Shown here in pieces: positions 42,788-52,489 of a DNA stretch of 64,000 bases; position 1 is the first letter of the stretch; each line of letters begins with the position of its first letter. Origin of the DNA: Bacillota bacterium (lineage in GTDB: Bacteria; Bacillota_I; Bacilli_A; RF39; UBA660); NCBI GenBank assembly GCA_015059485.1, contig SVAH01000001.1, forward strand, positions 1-64,000, read 5' to 3'. The translations under genes and the position numbers were made by a program. Below the pieces are notes generated by a model. The model ran no database searches, was not told the origin of the DNA, and was given only the letters and a program-made list of their open reading frames with translations.

Positions 42788-45118
42788 ATGGATTTTTTGA
42801 AGTATCTAGAAAACAATTCAATATTAATAATTCCATCTAATATAAAAACTAAAGTATTAGATTATATAGATGAAAATGACCTTTTATTAAATATTAAAAT
42901 TATGTCTTTTGATGACCTGAAAAAAGGATTATTATATAATTATGATGAAAAAAGTATACATAATGTTATGAAAAAATATAATATATCTTATTCAATAACT
43001 AAAGAATATTTAAATAATACTTATTATATTTTAGAAGATAGTTATGAAAGTGATAAATTAAATAAATTATTAGATATAAAAAAATACTTAATTGATAGTG
43101 ATTTATTAATAAAAGATGGTCTATTTATACATTTATTAAAGTCTAAAAATAAAATGTATGTATATGGATTTGATTATATAAACAAATTTAATGAGTATTT
43201 ACTTAATCTTGCATCAAAATATATAAGAATTGAAAAAATAGAGAAAGAAGAAAATGAATATGAACATGATTTCTATGAAGCAAAAAATATAGAAGAGGAA
43301 GTACTATTTGTTGCTTCTAAAATAGAAGACTTAATAGATAGTGGAGTATCTTTAAATAAAACTTATATTACGGGGGTAGATGAAAATTATAATTTTACTT
43401 TACGAAGAATATTCAATAGTTTAAATATCCCATATTATTCTAAAAATACTAGTAGTTTATATGATACTTCAATGGTTAAATATTTCTTTGATTTAAATTT
43501 ATCTAATATAGAAGATGCACTAGATATAATAAAAGAGAAGTATGATGTTGAAAACAATACAAATACTAATTCTATATATAATCAATTAATTAATTTGATT
43601 AATAAGTATTACTTTACAGATAATTATGAAGAAGTAAAAATGATGATGATAGAAGATTCTAAAACTATTAATCTTCCATCTATTCATATGACAAATGAAA
43701 TATTAAATACTAATCTTTTAGATAATGTATTTTTAGAAGATGAATATGTATTTTTAATGAATTTTAATATGGGAGTATTTCCATCAATAAAAAAAGATGA
43801 AGATTATATTAATGATTCAATTAAACCTAGTATATTAGAAACATCAAAAGAATTTAATAAAATTTCAAAAGAAATAGTTACTAAAGCTATAAAAAATATA
43901 AAGAATCTAACTATCAGTTATAAATTATCAACATTAACTTCAGATTGTTATAAATCAATTTTAGTAGATAATTCTAAAATAAAGAAAATAGATATTAATT
44001 ATAGTGAATATGATGACAATATTAATAAATTAATACTAGCTAACCATATAGATGAACTAATTAAGTTTAATGTTCAAAATGCTAATTTACCAATACTAAA
44101 TAATACTTATTCAATTGAATATAAAGATTATAATAATGAATATAGCGGGATTAAAAGCAATATATTACCAAATGTTTTTTCCTATTCGTCTATATCAAAA
44201 TATTATAAATGTCCATTTAATTATTACTGTAGTTTTATACTTAATTTAGACGAATTTAAAAAAACAAGAGATACTTTTATTGGTAGTGCATTTCATTATG
44301 TACTAGAGGTATGTCTTAAAAATGATAGTCTTAATGTAGATGATATATATGATGAGTATTATGAGAAAAATAAAGACGAATTAGATAATTCAGCATGTGA
44401 TTTATTCTTTATAAACAAAGTGAAAGAAGAGTTAAAAGTAATTGTTAATATTATAAAAGAGCAATATAAAAGTATTAGTGTTGATTTTAAAGAATTACCT
44501 GAATTAAAAGTAGAAAAAAGTACGCATGAACTTGGAATGAATACAAAGGTTAATGCAATTATAAAAGGTTTTGTAGATAAGTGTATTGTTATTGATAATG
44601 ATTGTATGATTATTGATTATAAAACAGGATCAAGTGATAAAATCAGAAGAGATTTATTTGAATATGGAATAGATATACAATTACCAATATATATGTATTT
44701 ATTAGAAGTTGATAACTCTTTAAATGTTGCAGGAATATATTTACAACATATACTTTCTGGTAATAATAAAAAGACTAAAAAAACTTTAGAAGAGACTAAA
44801 ATGGATGAATTAAAACTTGATGGATTGACTTCTAATGATAAAGTTATTACATCTAAGTTTTTTGATGAAAAAGATAGAAAAAATTCTTTAAAAAGATACT
44901 ATTCATTAGAGGAAAAAAATGATTTAAAAGAAATTGTTAAAAAAATAATTGAAAACTGTGTTAATGATGTATATGATGCTAAATTTGATATATCTCCAAT
45001 TAATATACCTGGTAAAGTTAATGGCTGTGATTACTGTAAATTTAGAGATGTTTGTTTTAGAACAAATAGCCAAATAAGATATATAGATCAAAATAAAGAA
45101 GGTGATATAAGTGAGTAG
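42788..45118 (+). CDS. addB: AddB-like nuclease subunit (short form)
   Basis: 776 residues, clearly shorter than B. subtilis AddB (about 1160). The C-terminal half carries the RecB-type nuclease: GSAFHYVLEVCL near residue 500, then IIKGFVDKCIVIDNDCMIIDYKTGSSDK (about 590-620) with the D...DYK active site. The iron-sulphur cysteines lie in YKCPFNYYC and CDYCKFRDVC near the end. I see no Walker A at the N-terminus, where the protein begins ILIIPSNIKTKVLDYI. It overlaps addA by 8 bp. Together they resect double-strand breaks for recombination. Confidence 0.88.
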   Translation: MDFLKYLENNSILIIPSNIKTKVLDYIDENDLLLNIKIMSFDDLKKGLLYNYDEKSIHNVMKKYNISYSITKEYLNNTYYILEDSYESDKLNKLLDIKKYLIDSDLLIKDGLFIHLLKSKNKMYVYGFDYINKFNEYLLNLASKYIRIEKIEKEENEYEHDFYEAKNIEEEVLFVASKIEDLIDSGVSLNKTYITGVDENYNFTLRRIFNSLNIPYYSKNTSSLYDTSMVKYFFDLNLSNIEDALDIIKEKYDVENNTNTNSIYNQLINLINKYYFTDNYEEVKMMMIEDSKTINLPSIHMTNEILNTNLLDNVFLEDEYVFLMNFNMGVFPSIKKDEDYINDSIKPSILETSKEFNKISKEIVTKAIKNIKNLTISYKLSTLTSDCYKSILVDNSKIKKIDINYSEYDDNINKLILANHIDELIKFNVQNANLPILNNTYSIEYKDYNNEYSGIKSNILPNVFSYSSISKYYKCPFNYYCSFILNLDEFKKTRDTFIGSAFHYVLEVCLKNDSLNVDDIYDEYYEKNKDELDNSACDLFFINKVKEELKVIVNIIKEQYKSISVDFKELPELKVEKSTHELGMNTKVNAIIKGFVDKCIVIDNDCMIIDYKTGSSDKIRRDLFEYGIDIQLPIYMYLLEVDNSLNVAGIYLQHILSGNNKKTKKTLEETKMDELKLDGLTSNDKVITSKFFDEKDRKNSLKRYYSLEEKNDLKEIVKKIIENCVNDVYDAKFDISPINIPGKVNGCDYCKFRDVCFRTNSQIRYIDQNKEGDISE

Positions 45119-48100
45119 TCCAACACCCAATCAACAAAGAGCGATAGATGAAAATGGTACAAATATAATAGTTTCTGCTGGTGCAGGGAGTGGTAAGACA
45201 TTTGTACTTAAAGAAAGAGTTTTAAAAACTGTAAAAAGTGGTGTTCCGATTGATAATTTAATAATATTAACATTCACAAATGCAGCAGCATTAGAAATGA
45301 AAAATAGAATAAGAAAAATACTTACACAAAATAAACTTAAAGATGCTGAAATAGTTGATTCTGCATATATTACCACTTTTGATTCGTTTGCCAACTCAAT
45401 AGTAAAAAAATATAATTACTTATTAGGTATGTCAAAAGATTTTACAATAATAGATTCTATAGTTGTAACAACAGAAATAAAAAAGATACTTGATGATATT
45501 TTAGAAGAAGAATACAAAAATAAAGAAGAAAAATTCACTAACTTTATTAACCATTTATGTTATAAAAAAGATGATACATTAAGAGATAGTTTAATTAAGT
45601 GTTATAGATCATTGCAAAACATAATTAATAGAAAAGAGTTTTTAAATACTTATTTAGATAAATATTATACCGATAGTTTCATAGAACAAAAACTAGATGA
45701 ATATGAAAATAATATTTTTGAGTTACTAGGAAAATTTAGAGAAATATTTGAATTAATAAATGAACATTGTACTGATGAAGAAGCAACTATAGAAAATGAA
45801 AAAACAAAAGAAATGATTGATAATATTTTATCTATAGATGACTTAATTATTAATTTTTCACAACTAAAAGTATCTAAAACAAAAAGAGTGTATGATGATG
45901 AATATCCTAATTTGAAAGATCAACTTGATGAGGTAAAGAAAAATATAACTAAGTATTTAGATTATACAAGAAATGACTTAAAAAGATATTATTTATCTAC
46001 TAAAGACGATGTTGAAGTAATAATTAATATCTTATTAAAATTAGATGAAAGATTAATGAAATTTAAAGATGAAAAAAATGCATATGAATTTATTGATATA
46101 GAATATAAAGCAATAGAGGTAGTAAAAAATAACAAGGATGTACAAGAAGAAATAAGAAATAGTACTTATGAAATAATGATTGATGAATATCAAGATACTA
46201 ATGACATACAAGAAGAATTTGTAAGTTTAATAGAAAATAATAATGTCTATATGGTTGGGGATGTCAAACAATCAATATATGGATTTAGAAATGCTAATCC
46301 ATATATATTTAAATCAAAGTATGATAAGTATGCTAAGAATGAAAATGGTACAAAAATAGATTTAGAAACCAACTTTAGATCAAGAAGAGAAGTTATAAAA
46401 TGTATAAATGATATATTTTCATATATTATGTATGATAATATTGGCGGAGCCAATTATAAGAAAGATCATATAATGGAATTTGGTAAAAAGTTCTATGATG
46501 AAAATAATGATAAAGATGTAGACTATAATGTAAGTTTATTAAATTATAAAAGAGAAAAAGAATTTAATTATTCAAAAGATGAAGTAGAAGCCTTTATAAT
46601 AGCGGATGATATAAAGAAAAAGATGGATGAAAAAAGACATGCATATCATGAAGTTGATGGTAAAGATGCATTTATTGATATTTCATATAAAGATTTTTGT
46701 ATTTTAGTTGATAAATCTACTAACTTTGAACTTATAAGAAAAATACTTGAAAGTAAAGGTATACCTGTATATATAGATAAGTCATTAAGTATTAAAGAAG
46801 ATGATGAAATATTTATTCTAAAAAATTTAATATCACTTCTTATATGTATAAAAAATCAAGATTTTAGTTATAAATTTAAACATGCTTATGCATCTATTTG
46901 TAGATCATATATTTATAGAGTAGATGACGATGAAATATACAATATATTTAAAAATAATAGCTTTGTAGATACTAAATTATTTCAAATATTAGAAGAAATA
47001 ACTAAATATATAGATGTAGTTTCTAATAAGGAATTACTATATATGTTAATAGATAAATTTGATTTTATAAATAAAACAATATTAGTCGGAGATGTAAATG
47101 CTAGAATTATAAAATTAGAATCATTTATTAATCAAGCAGATAGTTTAAATAAATTTGGAATGGATATTTATTCTTTAGAAAATCATTTTGAGAATATTTT
47201 ATCTTCAGATGATTCTGATATTCAAATCAATTCAATAAAAAGTGATATTGACGCAGTTAGAGTAATGACAATACATGGTTCTAAAGGACTTGAATTTAAT
47301 TATGTTTATATGCCTTATATGCAATCAAGATTTAAATTTAAAGAATCTGGATTAATATCATTAAATAAAGAACAGGGAATAATATCACCATTTTATGATG
47401 ATGGATTAGATAATACTTTTATGTATCATTTAAATAACTTAAATAGTATAAAAGAAACTATTTCAGAAAAAATTAGACTATTTTATGTTGCAATAACTAG
47501 AGCAAAAGAAAAATTTATAATGGTATCAGAATTCAACGAAAAAATAACAAATAATGTTAATTTAGATGAACATGATTTATTATCAGTTAAAAGTTTTGAA
47601 GATATAATTACGCTTTTAAAAAACTATTTAATGCCATATACAAAATATATTGATATAAATACTATAGAGATTGATAAAAATTACTTAAAATCAAAAAAAT
47701 TAGATTACAAAACTATGATTAATAAGACAACTGACAAAATAGAAACAAAAAAATTGAATATACATGCTGAAAAATTAGAAAATAAGCATTTTAGTAAAAC
47801 TATTAGCAGCATCATCAATTCAGAATTAAGAAATACATTAGATTTTGGTATTAAAATGCATTATTGTTTTGAGGTATATGATTTTAATAAAAATAATATT
47901 GATGAATTAGATATAGAAGATAAATGTAAAAAATGTATTAAAAACTTTTTAAAGCATGAAGAAGTTAAAAATATAAGTAGTGCTAAAGTATACAAAGAGC
48001 ATGAAATAAAATTTAATGATAATGGAAATATAATGCATGGTTTTATAGATTTATTAGTTGAGTATGATGATCATTTTGATATATTTGATTATAAATTATC

Positions 48101-48233
48101 TAATATTGATTCAGAGGAATATGAAAAACAATTAAATGGTTATAAAAAGTATATAGAAAATAAATATAAAAAGAACACTAATATATATTTATATTCAATA
48201 CATCAAGATATAGTAAAAAAAATAACAAAATAA
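45111..48233 (+). CDS. addA: ATP-dependent helicase/nuclease subunit A (AddA)
   Basis: 1040 residues from GTG 45111. UvrD-type helicase motifs: Q motif SPTPNQQRAID, Walker A SAGAGSGKTFVLKER, motif Ia TFTNAAALEMKNRI, motif II IDEYQDTND, motif III MVGDVKQSIYGFRNA, motif V TIHGSKGLEFNYV, motif VI RLFYVAITRAKEK. A C-terminal RecB-like nuclease domain has HGFIDLLVEYDDHFDIFDYKLS. It is slightly shorter than B. subtilis AddA. It pairs with the overlapping addB for break resection. Confidence 0.95.
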   Translation: MSSPTPNQQRAIDENGTNIIVSAGAGSGKTFVLKERVLKTVKSGVPIDNLIILTFTNAAALEMKNRIRKILTQNKLKDAEIVDSAYITTFDSFANSIVKKYNYLLGMSKDFTIIDSIVVTTEIKKILDDILEEEYKNKEEKFTNFINHLCYKKDDTLRDSLIKCYRSLQNIINRKEFLNTYLDKYYTDSFIEQKLDEYENNIFELLGKFREIFELINEHCTDEEATIENEKTKEMIDNILSIDDLIINFSQLKVSKTKRVYDDEYPNLKDQLDEVKKNITKYLDYTRNDLKRYYLSTKDDVEVIINILLKLDERLMKFKDEKNAYEFIDIEYKAIEVVKNNKDVQEEIRNSTYEIMIDEYQDTNDIQEEFVSLIENNNVYMVGDVKQSIYGFRNANPYIFKSKYDKYAKNENGTKIDLETNFRSRREVIKCINDIFSYIMYDNIGGANYKKDHIMEFGKKFYDENNDKDVDYNVSLLNYKREKEFNYSKDEVEAFIIADDIKKKMDEKRHAYHEVDGKDAFIDISYKDFCILVDKSTNFELIRKILESKGIPVYIDKSLSIKEDDEIFILKNLISLLICIKNQDFSYKFKHAYASICRSYIYRVDDDEIYNIFKNNSFVDTKLFQILEEITKYIDVVSNKELLYMLIDKFDFINKTILVGDVNARIIKLESFINQADSLNKFGMDIYSLENHFENILSSDDSDIQINSIKSDIDAVRVMTIHGSKGLEFNYVYMPYMQSRFKFKESGLISLNKEQGIISPFYDDGLDNTFMYHLNNLNSIKETISEKIRLFYVAITRAKEKFIMVSEFNEKITNNVNLDEHDLLSVKSFEDIITLLKNYLMPYTKYIDINTIEIDKNYLKSKKLDYKTMINKTTDKIETKKLNIHAEKLENKHFSKTISSIINSELRNTLDFGIKMHYCFEVYDFNKNNIDELDIEDKCKKCIKNFLKHEEVKNISSAKVYKEHEIKFNDNGNIMHGFIDLLVEYDDHFDIFDYKLSNIDSEEYEKQLNGYKKYIENKYKKNTNIYLYSIHQDIVKKITK

Positions 48234-48272
48234 AAATATAATGATATAATATAGAAAATAAGGAGGAAAAAT

Positions 48273-48773
48273 ATGACAATAAAATATGATAAAATAATGA
48301 GTTCAAAAAAAGATTTAGAAAGTATTGATAGAACAAATCCAGCAAATGTTGCAGCAGCATTAATTCATACTTTTCCAAATTATAAGAAAGATGATACATC
48401 TAACTTTTATGAAATGTTACAATTTTTAGTTGGGGAATATCAACCAATATCAGAAATGATGAAACAAAATATTAAAGATAGAATGATGCAAAATAATAAA
48501 ATAGACTTTATTGGTAAATCTTATTTTAAAGGTGCTATACCATCAAATGATTATACTCCAAGTGTTCCATATGAAATAGAAGTAATTGAAAATGATTATA
48601 GTGATGATGCTGAAGGATATAAAAGATTATTTTTAAAAAGTGGAGGTGCTGATAGTCCAAGACCAATTACATTAAGACTTGCAAAAGATGGTAATTATTA
48701 TGTTTGGAGTGATTCTTTCATTGGATTGCTTGCAGATATAAGAGGACTAGAATCAGAAAATCCTTGGGCGTAG
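48273..48773 (+). CDS. Conserved protein, DUF6935-like
   Basis: 166 residues with AAGGAGG upstream. The C-terminal block YKRLFLKSGGADSPRPITLRLAKD, a W-containing strand and a GLESENPWA ending recall small proteins annotated as DUF6935. The family name is from memory and uncertain. Predicted soluble, no signal peptide. It begins a run of four closely spaced genes (48273-50379). A TATAAT-like box lies in the 39 bp after addA. Confidence 0.6.
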   Translation: MTIKYDKIMSSKKDLESIDRTNPANVAAALIHTFPNYKKDDTSNFYEMLQFLVGEYQPISEMMKQNIKDRMMQNNKIDFIGKSYFKGAIPSNDYTPSVPYEIEVIENDYSDDAEGYKRLFLKSGGADSPRPITLRLAKDGNYYVWSDSFIGLLADIRGLESENPWA

Positions 48774-48777
48774 AGAT

Positions 48778-49284
48778 ATGAAAAAAATAGGATTATTATT
48801 AATATTTGCAGTACTAATAATTATTTTATTTTTTTCGTTTTTTAAATCAAATGGAAAAAATAAAGATAATAAACCAAAAAACAAAAAGATACAGAAAATA
48901 GAAAACATTAAATCAATGAATTTTTCTTATTCAACTAGTACTGAAAAAGATTCAAATGTTAGATATGAAATAATAAAAGAAAACGATAAATATTTTGCTA
49001 TAATAAAACTTAATAATATGCCTGATGAATCAGAAAAGAAAATAGAAATAGCAGAAAATTTTGTAAATAATGTAATTGAAATATTAAATAAATATAATGT
49101 ATATTCATGGAATAAATTTAATAAAAGTGATAGTAATGTGCTAGATGGAACAGGTTTCTATTTTTCACTTTTAATGGAAAATAATAAAACTATTAAAGCA
49201 TCTGGTTATGAAATATACCCTAAAAATTATGGGTATGTAAGAGGATCTTTAGATGAAATATTTGAAAATTTATATAATGAGTAG
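48778..49284 (+). CDS. Membrane-anchored protein of unknown function
   Basis: 168 residues. One N-terminal transmembrane helix (IGLLLIFAVLIIILFFSFF, about 4-22), a short Lys/Asn-rich linker, then a soluble exterior domain with MNFSYSTSTEKDSNVRYEII near residue 42 and IEILNKYNVYSWNKF near 100. No lipobox Cys. No named family recognised. It starts 4 bp after the preceding gene and 8 bp before the ASCH gene, so they are cotranscribed. Confidence 0.62.
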   Translation: MKKIGLLLIFAVLIIILFFSFFKSNGKNKDNKPKNKKIQKIENIKSMNFSYSTSTEKDSNVRYEIIKENDKYFAIIKLNNMPDESEKKIEIAENFVNNVIEILNKYNVYSWNKFNKSDSNVLDGTGFYFSLLMENNKTIKASGYEIYPKNYGYVRGSLDEIFENLYNE

Positions 49285-49292
49285 GTGACAAG

Positions 49293-49628
49293 ATGAAACA
49301 TGATATGAGGTTAAATGATGGTCCTTTTAAAAAAATAAAAGAAGGAACAAAGACTATAGAATTAAGATTATATGATGAAAAAAGACAATTGCTACATGAA
49401 AATGACTTAATACTTTTTAAAAATAGGACAACAGATGAAGAATTACTTGTAGAAATCATTAAATTACATAAGTATCCTTCATTTGAAGAATTATATAAAC
49501 ATTTTGATAAAATATCTATGGGGTATAGTGAAAATGAAGAAGCAAATCCTAAAGATATGGAAGAATACTATTCAATAGAAGAACAAGAAAAATATGGAGT
49601 AGTAGGAATAGAAATAAAAAAGAGGTAG
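49293..49628 (+). CDS. ASCH-domain protein
   Basis: 111 residues. The start MRLNDGPFKKIKEGTKTIELRLYDEKRQ is the characteristic ASCH block (I-x-x-G-x-K-T-(I/V)-E-x-R), and GVVGIEI closes the barrel. ASCH domains are small PUA-like folds thought to bind RNA; some hydrolyse modified cytidines. GAGTAGGTGAC provides the ribosome binding site. A member of the 48273-50379 cluster. Confidence 0.88.
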   Translation: MKHDMRLNDGPFKKIKEGTKTIELRLYDEKRQLLHENDLILFKNRTTDEELLVEIIKLHKYPSFEELYKHFDKISMGYSENEEANPKDMEEYYSIEEQEKYGVVGIEIKKR

Positions 49629-49632
49629 TAAT

Positions 49633-50379
49633 ATGAAAATTGGAATTATAACAGATATCCATAGTAATATAGATGCTTTAAATGCTGTATTAAATGAATT
49701 TGAAAAAGAAAAAGTTGATAAAATAATTTGTTGTGGAGATATTGTTGGAATGTCTCTATATCCAGAAGAATGCGTTCAGACATTAAAAAAATTACATGAT
49801 AAATTAATATGTGTATTAGGTAATCATGAAAAATATATAACAGATGGACTTCCTTTAGTGGTTCATGATGATAAGAGAAGTTTAAGTGAAGATGAAATTA
49901 ACAATCATAATTGGAATCACAAAAAATTAAGCGATGATTCTATAAAATATATAAAGAATTTAAAACTAACTGATACGCTTGATATTAATGGCAAAAAGGT
50001 ATTTATTGTACATTATCCAATGAATGAAGATAAATCTTATAAAAGAATAATAAAAGAACCAATAGCTGAAGAAATAGAAGAGTTATTTTCTTATGTAGAT
50101 GCAGATATATATCTATTTGGGCATACTCATAAATATAGCGTTAATAAAAAAGATGATAAGTGGTATATAAACCCTGGTTCACTTGGATGCCCTAAAAATA
50201 CAAATGCAGCCCTATGTGGTATTTTAGAAATTAATAATGATGAAATAAAATATAAAGAATTAGAAATTAAATATGATATAGATAATTGTATAAAAGAAAT
50301 AGAAGAAAGTACTATGCCGTTTAAAGAACATATAATAAGTATATTTTATAAAGCTAAAGAATATATGGAGGTATCATGA
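49633..50379 (+). CDS. Calcineurin-like metallophosphoesterase
   Basis: 248 residues. All metal-binding motifs of the YfcE/MJ0936-like branch: ITDIHSNIDAL (1), CCGDIVGM (2), VLGNHEKY (3), VHYPM (4), and FGHTHKY with YINPGSLGCP (5). Cytosolic, dependent on two metal ions, substrate undefined (phosphodiester or phosphomonoester). The stop overlaps the ABC ATPase start by 4 bp, so translation is coupled. Confidence 0.9.
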   Translation: MKIGIITDIHSNIDALNAVLNEFEKEKVDKIICCGDIVGMSLYPEECVQTLKKLHDKLICVLGNHEKYITDGLPLVVHDDKRSLSEDEINNHNWNHKKLSDDSIKYIKNLKLTDTLDINGKKVFIVHYPMNEDKSYKRIIKEPIAEEIEELFSYVDADIYLFGHTHKYSVNKKDDKWYINPGSLGCPKNTNAALCGILEINNDEIKYKELEIKYDIDNCIKEIEESTMPFKEHIISIFYKAKEYMEVS

Positions 50380-51314
50380 AAAATATAGTAGAAGTTAAAA
50401 ACTTAACAAAAGAATATAAAGAATTAAAAGCAATAGATAATTTATCATTTGAAATCAAAGAAGGTGAAATATTAGGACTTTTAGGACCTAATGGTAGTGG
50501 TAAGTCAACAACAATCAATTCAATATTATCACTGCTTACTATTAATAATGGAACAATAAAAATATTTGGCAAAGCAATGAAACCAAGTGCTTATGATATT
50601 AAGAAAAAAATTGGAGTAGTATTTCAAGATGTAGCAGTTTTTGATGAATTAACTGTAGAAGAAAATATAGATTACTTTTGTGGATTATATATAGAAGATA
50701 AAAAAATAAGAAAAGAGTATGTACAAGATGCAATAAAATTAGTTGGACTTGAAAATTTTAAAAAGTTTTATCCTAAACAATTATCAGGAGGTCTTCTTAG
50801 AAGACTAAATATAGCTTGTGGTATTGCACATAAACCTAAATTAATATTCTTAGATGAACCAACTGTAGCAGTAGATCCTCAAAGTAGAAATAATATTTTA
50901 GAAGGTATAAAAAAATTAAGAGATAATGGTGCTACCATTTGTTATACAACTCATTACATGGAAGAAGTAGAAATAATATGTGATAGAGTAATAATACTAG
51001 ATAAAGGAAAAATACTTGCAAGTGGAACACTTGATGAATTGAAAAAACTGGCTAATATAGAAGAAAAAGTAACAATTGAAATTAAAGATTTAAATGAAAA
51101 ATATGTTAATGAAATACTCTCTTTTAAAAATGTTGATTCAGTAGTATATAACAACAATGATCTAATTATTTCATATAAAAAAGGAAAAGATAATCTAACA
51201 GAAATAATTGAATATTTAAAATCAAAAAAATTAAAATATGATAATATTTTTTCACAAAGACCAACTCTTAATGATGTATTCCTAGAATTAACAGGAAAGG
51301 AGTTAAGAGATTAA
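50376..51314 (+). CDS. ABC transporter ATP-binding protein (drug/antibiotic exporter type)
   Basis: 312 residues. Walker A GPNGSGKSTT near residue 42, Q-loop VFQDVAVFDELT, signature LSGGLLRRLN, Walker B LIFLDEPTVAVDP, H-loop TTHYMEE. A C-terminal ~90-residue regulatory extension is typical of CcmA/YadG-type exporters. It shares one base with the downstream permease gene. With the two permeases it would form an ABC-2 exporter. Confidence 0.93.
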   Translation: MKNIVEVKNLTKEYKELKAIDNLSFEIKEGEILGLLGPNGSGKSTTINSILSLLTINNGTIKIFGKAMKPSAYDIKKKIGVVFQDVAVFDELTVEENIDYFCGLYIEDKKIRKEYVQDAIKLVGLENFKKFYPKQLSGGLLRRLNIACGIAHKPKLIFLDEPTVAVDPQSRNNILEGIKKLRDNGATICYTTHYMEEVEIICDRVIILDKGKILASGTLDELKKLANIEEKVTIEIKDLNEKYVNEILSFKNVDSVVYNNNDLIISYKKGKDNLTEIIEYLKSKKLKYDNIFSQRPTLNDVFLELTGKELRD

Positions 51315-52489
51315 TGTTCTTTCATAATTTAAAATATACATTAAAAACAATATTTAAAAATAAATTATTAATATTTTGGACATTTGCATTTCCAATTATT
51401 CTAGGGTTATTCTTTAATATGGCTTTTTCTGATATAGAAAGTGATGAAAAACTAAAAGTATTTGATATAGCAGTAGTTAATAATGAAAATTTTAAAAATA
51501 ATACATTATATAAAGAAATAATAGAAGAATTAAGTAGTGGAAAAGATAAAGTGTTTAATGTTAAATATACATCATTAGAAGATTCAGAAAACTTACTTAA
51601 AGATGATAAAATTGAAGGATATTTAAATTTTAAAAGTGATACTCCAAATATAATAGTAAAAAAATCTGGAATTAATCAGACTATACTAAAATCTGTTATA
51701 GAAGAAATTGAAATAAGAAAAAATGTACTTAATGATGTAGTAGAAAAACAAGTGAAAATTGAAATAGAGAGTGGAAATTACGATATAAATACTGAAGAAA
51801 TAGTTAATAATATATTAATAAGAATAGATGATGAAGTAGTTAAATTTAATAATAAATCTAATTCTAATTTAAGTTATATGACTATAGAATATTATACTTT
51901 AATAGCTATGGCTTGTATGTATAGTGCAATGATTGGATTAACCGCTATTAATCAGAGCTTACCTAACATGGGTTCTATTGGTAAACGCTCATCTATTACT
52001 CCAACTAAAAAGAGTGTAATAGTACTTTCTAAAGCAATTGGTTCATATATAATATCTACGCTTGGAATAGCATTATTAATACTATTTTTAAAATTTCTAT
52101 TAAAAATAGATTTTGGAAGCAAAATGCTGTATGTTGTAATATTGGCTTTAACAGGATCTTTAGCTGGAACTTCAATGGGAATATTAATATCTTCAATTAT
52201 TAAGGCTAAGGAGGGAACAAAAGTAGGTATAACAATTGCTGTATCTATGTTTTTATCAGTTTTATCAGGAATGATGGGTGTAACTTTAAAATATGTTATT
52301 GATAAAAATGTTCCAATAGTAAATTTGATTAATCCAAATAATATGATAACTGATGGATTTTATACATTATATTATTATGATACATTAAATAGATACTGGA
52401 TGAATATAGCAAGTCTTATAATATTTTCTTTTATATGTTTACTAATTTCTCTAATTAGTATTAGGAGGGATAAGTATGACAGTATTTAA
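51314..52489 (+). CDS. ABC-2 exporter permease
   Basis: 391 residues. One N-terminal helix (NKLLIFWTFAFPIILGLFFNMAF), a ~170-residue extracytoplasmic domain, then five C-terminal helices with the conserved LVNLINPNNMITDGF-type segment. This is the ABC2_membrane_3 layout. It starts in a 1-bp overlap with the ATPase gene and overlaps the second permease by 14 bp. Confidence 0.9.
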   Translation: MFFHNLKYTLKTIFKNKLLIFWTFAFPIILGLFFNMAFSDIESDEKLKVFDIAVVNNENFKNNTLYKEIIEELSSGKDKVFNVKYTSLEDSENLLKDDKIEGYLNFKSDTPNIIVKKSGINQTILKSVIEEIEIRKNVLNDVVEKQVKIEIESGNYDINTEEIVNNILIRIDDEVVKFNNKSNSNLSYMTIEYYTLIAMACMYSAMIGLTAINQSLPNMGSIGKRSSITPTKKSVIVLSKAIGSYIISTLGIALLILFLKFLLKIDFGSKMLYVVILALTGSLAGTSMGILISSIIKAKEGTKVGITIAVSMFLSVLSGMMGVTLKYVIDKNVPIVNLINPNNMITDGFYTLYYYDTLNRYWMNIASLIIFSFICLLISLISIRRDKYDSI

